Notes under the pieces: generated by a model
The model's input: only the letters and a program-made list of their open reading frames with translations
Database searches by the model: none
Told to the model about the DNA's origin: nothing
Assembly (NCBI GenBank): GCA_023374045.1
Contig: CM041779.1
Location: 298,230,167 to 298,294,166, forward strand
DNA from: Limonium bicolor
Taxonomy: Eukaryota; Streptophyta; Magnoliopsida; Caryophyllales; Plumbaginaceae
DNA length: 64,000 nucleotides
Reading direction: 5' to 3'
Made by a program: the position numbers and the translations under genes
In this document: piece by piece, positions 34,684 through 45,006 of the stretch
Position numbering within the stretch: position 1 is the first letter of the stretch
Layout: every line of letters begins with the position of its first letter

Positions 34684-35496
34684 TGTAGGATCGGGTGGCT
34701 AACTCAAACCAATCAAAGGTGTGAGTCTAAGGATTGGTTTGACTCAATCAGCCTTCGTAAATGAGAAACACTCTGTGATGTAGAGACACTCAATCGAATT
34801 AACTAAACTGAGGGTGCGGAAGACTTTTGCGGTAATTGTAGCGAAACGATGAAAAGAGAGAAGGACTCTGTGAAACTCAGCGAGATACACAAATAAGCTA
34901 TTTCATTTCCTGGTCAAATAAAACAACTTACAAATGCCCACTAAGTAGAAAGGATCTACTTAGCGGTTTTTCACTCACTCACCCAACACACTTTCTAATC
35001 AGAACAATGGTAAGCGTAGTGAAACTAGGATCTTCCTAGGTAGAGTCTTTCTAGAGGTGCTAACTAACTTGGTACGTATTCTCTCTCTTTCTAGCTTAAT
35101 GCGATTCTCTTTCTCTCTCTAAGCTCTGAAATAATACTCAATGAAAGCACACTAAAACTGACTATTACATATCTTATTTATACTCTAAGTACAACAGCAG
35201 GTCGAAGGAGTTAGTTCCGAAAATACCGGAACTAACTTAGTGGGCAACTTCCAACGGCTCTTAGTGGTCTTCTTACTTGGGCCGCGATCTTCGGATGTTG
35301 AGGAAGAACTTCATGACCGTTGTGGCACTTAAGGTGTTCCGAGTTGACTCCTGATTTTCCGCAACAGCACGAGAGAGTCTATGGAGTCTTCTTTGTTGCG
35401 CGGACTCTCTTGCAGAGGCTCACTCTTTGTGTCTGTCAAGTGATGATTGACTCTGTCGGTGAAAGGCTATCTCTGCAACACTCCGATGTCCCAACA
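34684..35496 (-). repeat. 3' LTR of SIRE-like element (813 bp)
   Basis: In element orientation TGTTGGGACATCGG... to ...CACCCGATCCTACA. Matches 43194-44004 throughout, with scattered 1-3 bp indels and substitutions. Confidence 0.93.
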
Positions 35497-35510
35497 TTTC
35501 CCCCTTGTTG
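35497..35510 (-). other. Polypurine tract of SIRE-like element
   Basis: Minus strand reads caacaagggggaaa directly before the LTR TG. Related AAGGGGGAA motifs recur upstream in the 3' UTR near 35600, 35650 and 35822. Confidence 0.75.
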
Positions 35511-35949
35511 CTGATGATAGCAAACCTTCGTGAATCCCGATGGAGTCAATCCTGAAATAAAAACACAAGGACTAGGGGAACCGACCCTGTCAAAGTTCCC
35601 CCTTAATAGCAGCAGTAGCAACTAAATTCAAGGACTCTATTTAGGTTCCCCCTTGATCGGAGAGGGACTCCAGGCAAGCAAACGATAAATAAGCAGTGTA
35701 ATAGGCAGGATAGTATATAAGGCAGTAAAAACACTAGACCACATGGTCCAGCAGCGCAATCCAAAAAGCAGTTTAAACAAGCAACAGAATAACCCGTACA
35801 CCAGACGGGATTCACCGCTTCCCCCTTTTGCTTTCATCAGAGGGGAAGCCCACAATATCACAAAGTCAGTTAAAGTATTCACAAAAACCATTAAAAAGTG
35901 TTTAGAACTTAAAAGCAGCCTAAGTTCTAACACTACACAACACGTCATT
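35511..35949 (-). other. 3' UTR of SIRE-like element with repeated PPT-like motifs
   Basis: No coding. Plus-strand ttccccctt occurs at 35596-35604, 35646-35654 and 35819-35827 in addition to the tract adjoining the LTR. Confidence 0.6.
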
Positions 35950-37571
35950 CTAAGGGTTTGGGGTTAAGGTGGATTGGATGTCAAGGAGTTGGTCTTGCAA
36001 GGCCGTCACTGTCGTCTCTATCCCGGCGAGTCGGTCCATCATCCGCTTCTGGCCCTGAATCAGCTCGGCTGCATGCGCAATGAGGCGCTCCACTTTCTCC
36101 AGGAGGGGTTGGAGTGAAGCTTGAGGGACTGCCTCTTGAGAAGTGGATGTCCCCGCCGTCGTTGGAGTAGATGGTGGGGGCAGCAGCTTTGATTTGTCGA
36201 TTGAAGTCAGCCGATTCAGATACCGCAGGTTGATGGTGTCTGCCTCCTCGATGGACTCTGGCGTCGAAGTCGCCAAGGGTACCTGAAAGAATTGGAATAT
36301 GCGAGGCAACCAGAACACGTACCCCAAGGAGTGTTTCGGGGTGTCGACCGACTGGGCTAGGTGATGGAGAATTATGTGTGCCAGATTGATAGAGTGACGA
36401 TTGATGATGCAGTACATAATGGTTAGGTCCAAGCAGTTGACCATAAGGTTTCCTTCCTTTCTTGGGACAATATTTTTGATGACCAAAATGTGGAGGAGTT
36501 GGTGTAAGATGGAGAGATCGCCACGGGGTATGGGGGAGCCAATCTTTTTCTTGGAGGAGAAAAAGCGATAGATTTTTTGTGGTACCCCGGGGATCTCAGG
36601 AAGGATTCCTTTTTCATAGAATGACAGGCCAGTAGCAGGACGCCAAGAATTTCGGACAATTTTGCAAGATCAAAAAGATTGGGGTGGAATTAACAACAGA
36701 CTGTGCAGCACCGTTTCGGATGACAAGGTTTTGGAAGAAGTCGACAGACTCTGTGGGATACCACTCGTAATCTCACAGAAGAGGTGTTTCCACCCCTGAA
36801 TTTCTAGCATAGTGACTAACTCCCCTAAGTTGGAAGACAGAGCCCAAGAAAAGTCGAGGAACTTACCCCTGACGATATTACGTTCGAGGCAGGGTCCCCG
36901 AGCATGTACCGTTGAGTGAATGGGTCGACCTTCACACTCCGTCGGTGCGGTTTTGGTGGTTTTTGATCTTTGGCGGAGGTAGCACCAGTAGAGGCATCGT
37001 GACTGGCTGTGGGCAGTTCTTGGACTGGAGACGATTCACCGGAACCGGAGGAGACAGGTTGGGCCTTGACAGAGGAACGGAGGATTCTTTTTGCTGTGGG
37101 TCGGGTTGAGGTTTGGCCTTTTCGCTTGCGGGTTTTGGGTGGAGGTTGTTGTGGTGGTGTTGCGGATTTAGCGGGTGATGCTGGTGGGGTTGGTGTAGGG
37201 GATTTGGTGGGTGATTTGCTGGCATGGGCTTGTGGCTGATCAGTAGGATGGTTTTCGGGGGGGTTGTTGCTTGGGGTTGGGGATGGTGGTAGGGTTTGGA
37301 TTGGGGTAACTCCTCAATGTCGGTTTCAAGAATCTCTGTTCTTGCAGCGGATGGCGGTGTTTGATGGGTGGATGGGTCGCGGGTTTCAGGTGGTGGTGTG
37401 GAGGAGTGTGTGGAGACGAAGTAGCGGTGGTTTTAGTGGGAGAGTAGTGGTGGTGGTGGTGAGTGTAGGTGGATTAGGGTTTGCCATCGCTTGTAGATAC
37501 GCCTGAAGGCGAATGGGATCGGCGAAAATATCGGCTGGGATGTTGATTCCGTTGAAGTTGATGCCGGCCAT
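35950..37571 (-). pseudogene. Additional 3' ORF of SIRE-like element, plant Transposase_32-like, frameshifted
   Basis: Sits downstream of RNase H in sense orientation. It starts MAGINFNGINIPADIFADP, followed by Thr/Pro/His-rich low complexity, then a globular region. The C-terminal frame (36486-35950) has PRKEGNLMVNCLDLTIMYC and NRHSINLAHIILHHLAQS. Upstream in other frames are FFQNL and SEILGV-type blocks. This pattern resembles the 'putative plant transposon protein' family (Pfam Transposase_32), called from memory and without a search. The end is a coiled coil (LLEKVERLIAHAAELIQG, IETTVTALQDQLLDIQ). At least four frame changes. SIRE elements carry an envelope-like ORF in this position; I see no clear signal peptide or transmembrane segment. 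Confidence 0.65.
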
Positions 37572-37901
37572 TTGGAAGTTGAAGGAGCTGGGTGTAAAGG
37601 GAGTGAAGTGAGAGAGATGGAGTGGGGGTGATAGATATAAAGGCTGGAATTTGCAGAGATGGCTGTGTCAGGTGAGATAATGCGGCGACGTCAGGGTAGG
37701 GCGAGATAAGGGCGACGATTTAGGCGGGTTCGGTGCGGATGGATGACGTGGATAGTAGCGCTAGAGTAATAGGCGTGCTAAGTAATAAAACACATTTCAC
37801 TGATTCAAGTGCAAACAAAGACAGACTCTATGAGACATGAGGGAGTACCTGCTGAAGATTGCGGTAGGGGCAAGGAGATGCGACCGTCTAGGTAGACGGA
37901 G
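37572..37901 (-). other. Spacer between RNase H and 3' ORF
   Basis: Noncoding stretch of about 330 bp in the SIRE-like element; I see no domain in it. Confidence 0.5.
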
Positions 37902-38614
37902 TCAATCCGATTGCGATCGCAGTGCTTCGAATCTTGCTGTAGACAAGGGTTTAGTAAAAATATCTGCAAGTTGATCTTCTGTGGGCACAAAGTCAAGTTG
38001 GATAAGCTTTTTCTCGACACAGTCTTTCAAGAAGTGAAAGCGAATTTCGATGTGTTTGGTTCTTGAGTGTTGGACTGGGTTTTCTGATATTTTGATTGTG
38101 CTTTTGTTGTCACAAAAGATGGGATCTGTTCTTGGGTGACATGATAGTCTTGAAGTTGTTGTTTCATCCAAAGGAGTTGGGAGCAACAGGCTGCAGCAGA
38201 AACATACTCTGCCTCTGCTGTAGAGAGTGCTACAGATTCTGTTTTTTGGAGGACCATGAAACAAGGCAAAGACCCAAGAACTGTGCATTACCTGAAGTAC
38301 TCTTTCGATCTTGGAGAGAACCAGCCCAATCAGAGTCACTATATCCAGATAAAGTAAAAGTAGGAGATCGTGGATACCATAGATAGAGTGTACTTGTACC
38401 TTTAAGATAGCGGAAGATACGCTTGACTGCTTTGAGGTGAGACTGTTTTGGTGCTGCTTGGAAGCGAGCACAAAGACAGACTGCGTGAAGAATGTCTGGG
38501 CGACTGGCAGTCAGGTACAAGAGGGACCCTATCATCCCTATATTCGGTGGCATTGACGCCGACTCCGTCATCATCAGGATGCAGTTTGGCAGATGTACAG
38601 CTTGGTGTGGACAT
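37902..38614 (-). pseudogene. Copia RNase H, frameshifted
   Basis: RNase H degrades the RNA of the RNA/DNA hybrid. Frames in order: IGMIGSLLYLTASRPDI and YSDSDWAGSLQDRKSTSG (38574-38230), VALSTAEAEYVSAAACC (38269-38027), then CDNKSTIKISENPVQHSRTK with HIEIRFHFLKD and FTKPLS (within 38471-37902). These are the canonical Copia RNase H blocks in the right order. Two frame changes are needed. Confidence 0.9.
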
Positions 38615-38627
38615 ACCTTTGCATTTT

Positions 38628-39210
38628 TTAGGTTGTACTTATCAAGGAGTTCCTTGATGTACTTTTGTTGATGGATCTTGATCCCTTCCTTTCCTGTTGA
38701 ATTTGTAATCCTAAGAAGAACTTGAGCTCACCTAACTCATTCATGGAAAACTCTTGCTTCATAAGGTTAGCAAAATGGTCACAGAGGGTGTTACTTGTAG
38801 AACCATAAATGATATCATCAACATAGATCTGTACTAGAAGTAAGTCATGTGATGAGTGTAGAATGAAGAGCGTTTTATCTACGTTACCTCGAGAGAAACC
38901 ATTTTGCAATAGATATGTAGACAGTCTTTCATACCAGGCACGTGGAGCCTGTTTCAGTCCGTAAAGGGCCTTACACAGTTTGTAGACGTAGTCGGGATGG
39001 ACGGAGTCTGTGAACCCTGGTGGTTGCTCGACGTAGACTTCTCTATCAATGTAGCCGTGGAGGAAGGCTGTCTTAACATCCATTTGATATATTGGAAACC
39101 TTTGAAAGCAGCAAACGCAATTAGCATGCGAATTGCTTCAAGACGAGCTACGGGAGCGAAGGTTTCATCATAATCAATCCCTTCTTCTTGATTGTAGCCC
39201 TGACGACTAA
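38628..39210 (-). pseudogene. Copia reverse transcriptase, frameshifted
   Basis: The main frame (39083-38628) begins [20 protein letters not shown], has [19 protein letters not shown] and the catalytic YVDD at residues 87-90 ([11 protein letters not shown]), and ends with [13 protein letters not shown]. The N-terminal RT block ([30 protein letters not shown]) is fused to the integrase frame upstream. The two are separated by a one-base loss near 39195 and a second shift near 39090. This is the usual Copia IN-RT continuity. Confidence 0.92.
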
Positions 39211-40704
39211 TCGAGCTTTATTCCTGAAAACTTGTCCTGCATCATCAAGTTTATTACGAAAGACCCAACGTGTACCAATTGTTTGTTGATGCGTGGGGCG
39301 AGGAACTAACTCCCAGACAGCATGTCGCTGGAGAGAATTGAGTTCCTCCTGCATAGCAGTAACCCAATCACTATCAAGGAGTGCTTCTTTGACGTTTCTT
39401 GGTTCAGTGCTAGACAGAAAAGCACCAAAGGCACAGAGGTTTTGCATAGCTTGTAGGCGTGTTTGAACACCGGAGTTTGGGTCTGTAATGATGTTTTCAG
39501 GAGGGTGAGCAGATTTTTGCTGGAACTGTCGACGTGAAGGAGGGGGTGTGTCTTTGTCAGAGGAGTCAAAATTCAAGTTTTGTGGTAAGGGTGTCTCCGG
39601 GTTATGGTCAGAGTCAGTAGATTCTGATGAATTGTTTTTGTTTGCTGGGGAATCATGAGGAGTGATGGAGTGGGACTCAGGGAGTCTTCCTATTGGTACA
39701 GTGATGAAGTGTGGATCGGTGAGAAAATCATCAGGGGCAAAGTCAAGTTGATCAGAAGATGAGCCAACGTTGTGGGACTCATCGAACTTGACATGTGGGC
39801 TTTCTTCTAAACATTGAGTTCTCAGATTGATAACACGATAAGCTTTGCTTTTAGAAGAATAGCCAAGAAAGATACCTTCATCACTTTTAGGAGAGAACTT
39901 ACCCAAGTTGTCCTTACCATTATTGTATAAAGCACTTACATCCGAAACGCCTGAGATGTATAAGACTTGGTTTCGTTGACGGAGTAGTTCATAGGGTGTC
40001 TTGTGAAGGAATGGATGAATCAACGCACGGTTTAACACATAGCATGCTGTGTTAACAGCTTCTGCCCAGTAAGATGGAGTGAGTTGACTGTCAATGAGCA
40101 TGGTGCGAGCCATTTCTACCAAAGTTCTATTTTTGCGTTCAACTACTCCGTTTTGTTCTGGAGTACGTGCGGATGATATTTGGTGATCAACTCCGTTGTC
40201 CCTGCAAAACTCATCAAACGACTTGTTGCAAAATTCAGTACCCTGGTCCGTTCTCAGGGTTTTTAGAGTAAAGGAAAATTTGTTGACAAGCATTTTATGG
40301 AGTTTGACGAACTCCGTAAAAGTTTCATCCTTAGTAGATAAAAAAATGACCCAGGTCCACCTGGAATAGTCATCGACTATGACCAGGATGTACCTCTTAC
40401 CACTTCTACTTTGTGTGCGCATGGGGCCAACAAGATCCATGTGTAGCAGTTCTAGCGGAGAGCTAGTAGAGAGAGTAGGCTTACTTTTGAAGGAGGACCG
40501 GGTGTGTTTACCTTTTACACATGCTTCACAGACGGAGTCTGTGTCAAAGGTTGTGTCGGGTAAACCAATCACCAAGTCCTTGCTTTTGAGTTTGTTCAAC
40601 AGCCTATGATTTGCGTGACCAAGTCTGGAGTGCCACAGCAGTGAGTTTTTGGAATGCACGTTGAGACAGACTTGATCGTCTGGATTAATGGAGTTTAAGC
40701 ACAT
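39148..40704 (-). CDS. Copia integrase with N-terminal part of RT (518 codons)
   Basis: Longest intact frame in the window. The zinc region H25-X4-H30-X28-C59-X2-C62 ([15 protein letters not shown]) precedes the catalytic core D90 ([10 protein letters not shown]), D153 ([11 protein letters not shown]) and E189 ([11 protein letters not shown]), giving the D,D-35-E spacing of integrases. Residues ~290-430 are a Ser/Pro-rich linker and the last ~80 begin RT. Protease lies just upstream in another frame, overlapping by ~10 bp, so a single shift separates them. As part of a polyprotein its ATG is not a real start. Confidence 0.93.
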   Translation of the reverse strand: MCLNSINPDDQVCLNVHSKNSLLWHSRLGHANHRLLNKLKSKDLVIGLPDTTFDTDSVCEACVKGKHTRSSFKSKPTLSTSSPLELLHMDLVGPMRTQSRSGKRYILVIVDDYSRWTWVIFLSTKDETFTEFVKLHKMLVNKFSFTLKTLRTDQGTEFCNKSFDEFCRDNGVDHQISSARTPEQNGVVERKNRTLVEMARTMLIDSQLTPSYWAEAVNTACYVLNRALIHPFLHKTPYELLRQRNQVLYISGVSDVSALYNNGKDNLGKFSPKSDEGIFLGYSSKSKAYRVINLRTQCLEESPHVKFDESHNVGSSSDQLDFAPDDFLTDPHFITVPIGRLPESHSITPHDSPANKNNSSESTDSDHNPETPLPQNLNFDSSDKDTPPPSRRQFQQKSAHPPENIITDPNSGVQTRLQAMQNLCAFGAFLSSTEPRNVKEALLDSDWVTAMQEELNSLQRHAVWELVPRPTHQQTIGTRWVFRNKLDDAGQVFRNKARLVVRATIKKKGLIMMKPSLP

Positions 40705-41048
40705 TTTGTAGAGATTCCTTCTCTACGTCCCACAGCTTTTAATGAACCTGTACGCTCATCATAAACCTTACAATCCGAAGAGGAGAAAAGTACCAAATTG
40801 AATCTATCACAAATTTGAGAAATACTTAGTAAACTGTGTTGGAGTCCAGTGACCAGATGGACTCCATCAATTTTAAATTTTGAGGGGTTACCTACGGATC
40901 CAACTCCCACGATTTCACCCTGGTTGTTGTTTCCAAAAGTAACCTTACCTCCTTGGTAGGATGAAAGCGAATTGAATTGATTTGGATCTCCAGTCATGTG
41001 ACGAGAGCATCCACTATCCAAGTACCAGCTGTCTCCATTCGCCTTCAC
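40695..41048 (-). pseudogene. Copia aspartic protease
   Basis: A 117-codon frame with the active-site block WYLDSGCSRHMTGD (Asp-Ser-Gly), GGKVTFGNNNQGEIVGVG as the flap region and LLSISQICD, the standard Copia pre-integrase blocks. Processes the Gag-Pol polyprotein. Runs out of frame at ~40700, just before integrase. Confidence 0.92.
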
Positions 41049-43147
41049 CTACAAAAGAACAGATCATTTGTTAGATTTGGGAACCCAGATGTACTTGGGT
41101 TCCCTTTTCGAGCCAGACTTTTCAATTTTTCTCGTGCTTCAAGTATCAATTTAACACGTTTAACATTAAATGAGAGATCTCTATTCAATTTATCACATGC
41201 ACTGTCTCGATGTCCAAGACTCCCGCAATAGCCACAAATTTTGGTTGGTGGAAGATTGACGTATTTCTGTTGTCCTTTCCACCAGGAGTCGAATTTTTCT
41301 TTTTCTTGATATCGTTTGGCTCTGTTGTCGGATTTGGACATATTCTTTGGAATGTCGAACTTACCTTTGTGCCACTTGGGTGTGGATTGAGTGGATCGAA
41401 CTCCGGATTGTAGATTCACAATCTGTTGAGAGAGTTGTTCTACTTTAGAGCGAAGAGCATCTCGATCTTGGCTAATTTCTTTGATTTTGGAGTTGGCCCA
41501 CTCAGGTAGTTCGGAGGAGGTGACTTGTTTGATAAACTTGACTGGCTTAAGAGAAAGCGTGTTCCTTTTCTTTCAGTTTTTGAGTGAGGTTTTTGATAGT
41601 GGTGTTCAGGGATATGTTTTTGGATTCAGAAGCATTAAGATCATTTTGAAGAGAACAACACTTATCAGTAAAGATGGTGAGGTCTTGTTTGAGAGAGTCG
41701 ATCAGGGTGAGAGACTCTTTCTGGTCACCCTGTCTAAATTGAGTTTGTTCTAAGGTATCATGAAGTTCCTTTTGAAGGGAATCAACATGACGCCTTGAAT
41801 CTTGTAGATCTAACCTGAGAGAACAAGAGATGGTTTTGTGTTCCTCAGCTTCATCTCTTAGGGCATACATAACCTTTTGAGATTTCGAGTTCCTCAGATA
41901 GCTCGGTTATCTTGCTGGTAAGACTTGCTTTGAGGGAGTTGTTCTCGGAGACAATTTTAGCAATTAAAGTCATAAATCCCATAGGAGAAATACGGTAAAG
42001 GTCTGTTTCAAGGTGAGAACGAGTTACCTCATTATCAGGGATCATGGACTCCGTCGTGTCATGTGCCATTAGACATACCATCCGCTGGACTCTGTGTCTG
42101 GATCGTCGGAGTCTGAATCGCCCCATCCAACAGCTGCCATCAGCGATCTCCCTTGAGATTTTCCATACTGGCTCTTGAGTAAAGGACAGTCCTTCTTGAA
42201 GTGACCGGGTTTATTGCAGTTGAAACAAGTGACAGAATTGAAAACTTGTTTAGAGGTGTTCGAGAACGACCGACTCTGTCGATTAGGTTGGTTACGCATG
42301 AATTTTCGGAAGTTCTTGACTATGAAGACAAAGTCCTCCATAGTCTCAGCCTCACTTTCCTCAACAATAATGTCCAAGCTCAGCCTTAGCTTGTCTGATT
42401 TGAGTATCAGCAACATAGGCTCCTTCTTGAGTTAACTGAGTCGAATTAACCTGCAAGGCTTGGTCATTCAAAGTAGTAGTCTTACTAGAGAGAGGAGAGA
42501 AGAAGTATTACCACATTTTTCGAACATTCTTCTTATATTTATCTACGGATTGTAGATAGGAACCTAGGTCTTGACAGCTCCATTTGGATAAGTCCTTGCA
42601 TGCTTTGGTGGAGATTACTGTCTCTGCCCATTCTTCTCTGAGACTGTCCAGCAATTTATGCAAGACACTCTCTCTATCTGGTAAGATACTAACTTTCCTG
42701 CATAGTAGGTTAGTAAGTAGAAACGATCAAGTACTTCTTCCAGTGACTCACCGGGTTTTTGTAGAAAATTTTCATAGTCCATTCGGAGTTCTTGAGCTTT
42801 GCATTTCTTGAGTTCAGTGACTCCTTCGTGGGTAGCTTGAAGGAGTGTCCATATCTCATTTGCGGACTTACAGTGATTGACTCTCCTTTGTTCTGGGATG
42901 GACAGGCAAGTGTATATCGCACGTGATGCTTGTCGATTCAGCTCGTACCTTTTGCGATCTGCAGCAGTCCATGTTGATCGGTCTGGATTAACTCAAGATC
43001 TCCTCCAGTGACTATCTCCCAAAGCTCAGAGTTGACGGACTCAATGTGTTGCTCGATCTCGTTTTTCCAATGGTCGTAGTTGGTGGAGGTGAGTCTGGGG
43101 TGCTCGAAGTGCATTTTGTTGTTTTGGTTGGCAAAGAGATCTGCCAT
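41045..43147 (-). pseudogene. SIRE-like gag with coiled coil and two zinc knuckles, frameshifted
   Basis: Starts MADLFANQNNKMHFEHPRL at 43147, 33 bp after the primer site. Frames then alternate: MRYTLACPSQNK/...LLQATHEGVTE capsid region (~42960-42480); a knuckle CFNCNKPGHFKKDC (C-X2-C-X4-H-X4-C) in 42416-42069; a long coiled coil rich in Leu/Glu/Lys (42126-41547); and a second knuckle CGYCGSLGHRDSAC in 41419-41045. The downstream coiled coil and second knuckle are typical of SIRE gag. At least five frame changes, with few substitution stops. Confidence 0.9.
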
Positions 43148-43179
43148 TGCTTCGTTGATTGATCGTTAGCCTAAGCGAG

Positions 43180-43191
43180 GCTCTGATACCA
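43180..43191 (-). other. Primer binding site, initiator tRNA-Met (Copia)
   Basis: Minus strand reads TGGTATCAGAGC, complementary to the 3' end of initiator tRNA-Met, 2 bp from the 5' LTR end. Confidence 0.93.
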
Positions 43192-43193
43192 CG

Positions 43194-44004
43194 TGTAGGA
43201 TCGGGTGGCTAACTCAAACCAATCAAAGGTGTGAGTCTAAGGATTGGTTTGACTCAATCAGCCTTCGTAAATGAGAAACACTCTGTGATGTAGAGGCACT
43301 CAATCGAATTAACTAAACTGAGGGTGCGGAAGACTTTTGCGGTAATTAGCGAAACGATGAAAAGAGAGAAGGACTCTGTGGAACTCAGCGAGATACACAA
43401 ATAAGCTATTTCATTTCCTGGTCAAATAAAACAACTTACAAATGCCCACTAAGTAGAAAGGATCTACTTAGCAGTTTTTCACTCACTCACCCAACACACT
43501 TTCTAATCAGAACAATGGTAAGCGTAGTGAAACTAGGATCTTCCTAGGTCGAGTCTTCTAGAGGTGCAACTAACTTGGTACGTATTCTCTCTCTTTCTAG
43601 CTTATGATGCGATTCTCTTTCTCTCTCTAAGCTCTGAAATAATACTCAATGAAAGCACACCTGAAACTGACTATTACATATCTTATTTATACTCTAAGTA
43701 CAACAGCAGGTCGAAGGAGTTAGTTCCGAAAAAACCGGAACTAACTTAGTGGGCAACTTCCAACGGCTTAGTGGTCTTCTTACTTGGGCCGCGATCTTCG
43801 GATGTTGAGGAAGAACTTCATGACCGTTGGGCACTTAAGGTGTTCCGAGTTGACTCCTGATTTTCCGCAACAGCACGAGAGAGTCTATGGAGTCTTCTTT
43901 GTTGCGCGGACTCTCTTGCAGAGGCTCACTCTTTGTGTCTGTCAAGTGATGATTGACTCTGTCGCGGTGAAAGGCTATCTCTGCAACACTCCGATGTCCC
44001 AACA
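43194..44004 (-). repeat. 5' LTR of SIRE-like element (811 bp)
   Basis: Pairs with 34684-35496. In element orientation it begins TGTTGGGACATC and ends ATCCTACA. Confidence 0.93.
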
Positions 44005-44009
44005 GTGAT
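44005..44009. other. Target-site duplication (gtgat), right of Copia element
   Basis: Matches 34679-34683. Confidence 0.9.
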
Positions 44010-44625
44010 TGAGTATGTGCAGGAATTTTATGTTGTTGTAGTAGTGTGGAATTGTGAGTATGATGTATTGTGTAAACAGGTTGTGAGAATGAGTATATGT
44101 GAGCTGAAATAATGTGTGGAGAATGTTAGAAATATAGGGGAGACTATGTCAAATTTTGTGTAGGAATGAGAGGACTTAGGTGCTTAAGAAGAGGAAGTAA
44201 CCTAGGTGGTAACTAGGTGTATTGGGAGAAGAGTAGTGGGAGCGTTTTGTAGTTTGGAAACAGATTTGGAAATGAGTTGTGAAGGGGATGAAACTAGAGT
44301 GTAAGGTAATGTATTTTGGATGCTAGGAATAGCATGAGTTGAGGGAGTATTGGAGGATAAGTGTGGAGGGAAAAATCTGTAGCATAATGTGGAAACCAAA
44401 ATCTGTAGCATTAGTGTGAAGAAAAAAATAATGTAAGTGTTGAAATGAGATGATGAAGATTGGTGTAAGTTGTGTAGGAATTGAGTAGCAAGTTTGGTGG
44501 ATGAATTAAGGGATTTAGAACATCTAAATGAGTGGTAAACATGTAGGGAAGTATTGGTAAAGATTGGGGAAACAATGGGTGGAGAAAACACCCAAAAACA
44601 GATTTTAAAACTGAAGTACTGGGCC

Positions 44626-45006
44626 GGACCGACCTTAGGACCGAACTTGCAAGGTCGGTCGAGCACAGATTTACAAGACGGGAAACCTTCTGGAATCGAC
44701 CGACCTTGCGACCGGACTTGCAAGTTCGGTCGGACCAGAAATTTCTCCCGTCAGAAAACTTCTGGAATGGACCGAACTTGCGACCGGACTTGCAAGTTCG
44801 GTCGGCCAGAAAAATTCCCGTAAGGCAAGCTACTGGAATGGACCGACCTTGCGACCGGACTTGCAAGGTCGGTCGGGCTAAAATTTTCAAGTACGAAACT
44901 TACTGGAACGGACCGACCTTGGGACCGGACTTGCAAGGTCGGTCGGCCCTGGAATTTTCACGCGATGTAGCCTACTGGAATGGACCGGACTTGCAAGGTC
45001 GGTCGC
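44626..45006. repeat. ~71-bp tandem repeats, each with a 10-bp-stem hairpin
   Basis: Units start near 44628, 44698, 44770, 44841 and 44911, with a truncated sixth at 44983. The core ccgaccttgc...gcaaggtcgg folds on itself around gaccggactt. Units 2 and 3 carry paired changes (cttgc/gcaag kept while the outer arm varies). Spacers of ~35 bp end in tactggaatgg. Confidence 0.85.

Larger units (their letters stand above)
34684..44004 (-). mobile_element. SIRE-like Ty1/Copia retrotransposon, full length (9,321 bp)
   Basis: Complete with two LTRs (813 and 811 bp), 5-bp TSD, initiator-Met primer site, gag, PR, IN, RT, RNase H in Copia order, an extra 3' ORF and a polypurine tract. Gag with a coiled coil and two CCHC knuckles, plus an ORF between RNase H and the 3' LTR, is the layout of the SIRE/Maximus lineage. 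LTRs differ by about 20 small changes by eye. Reading frames carry single-base shifts. Confidence 0.93.
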
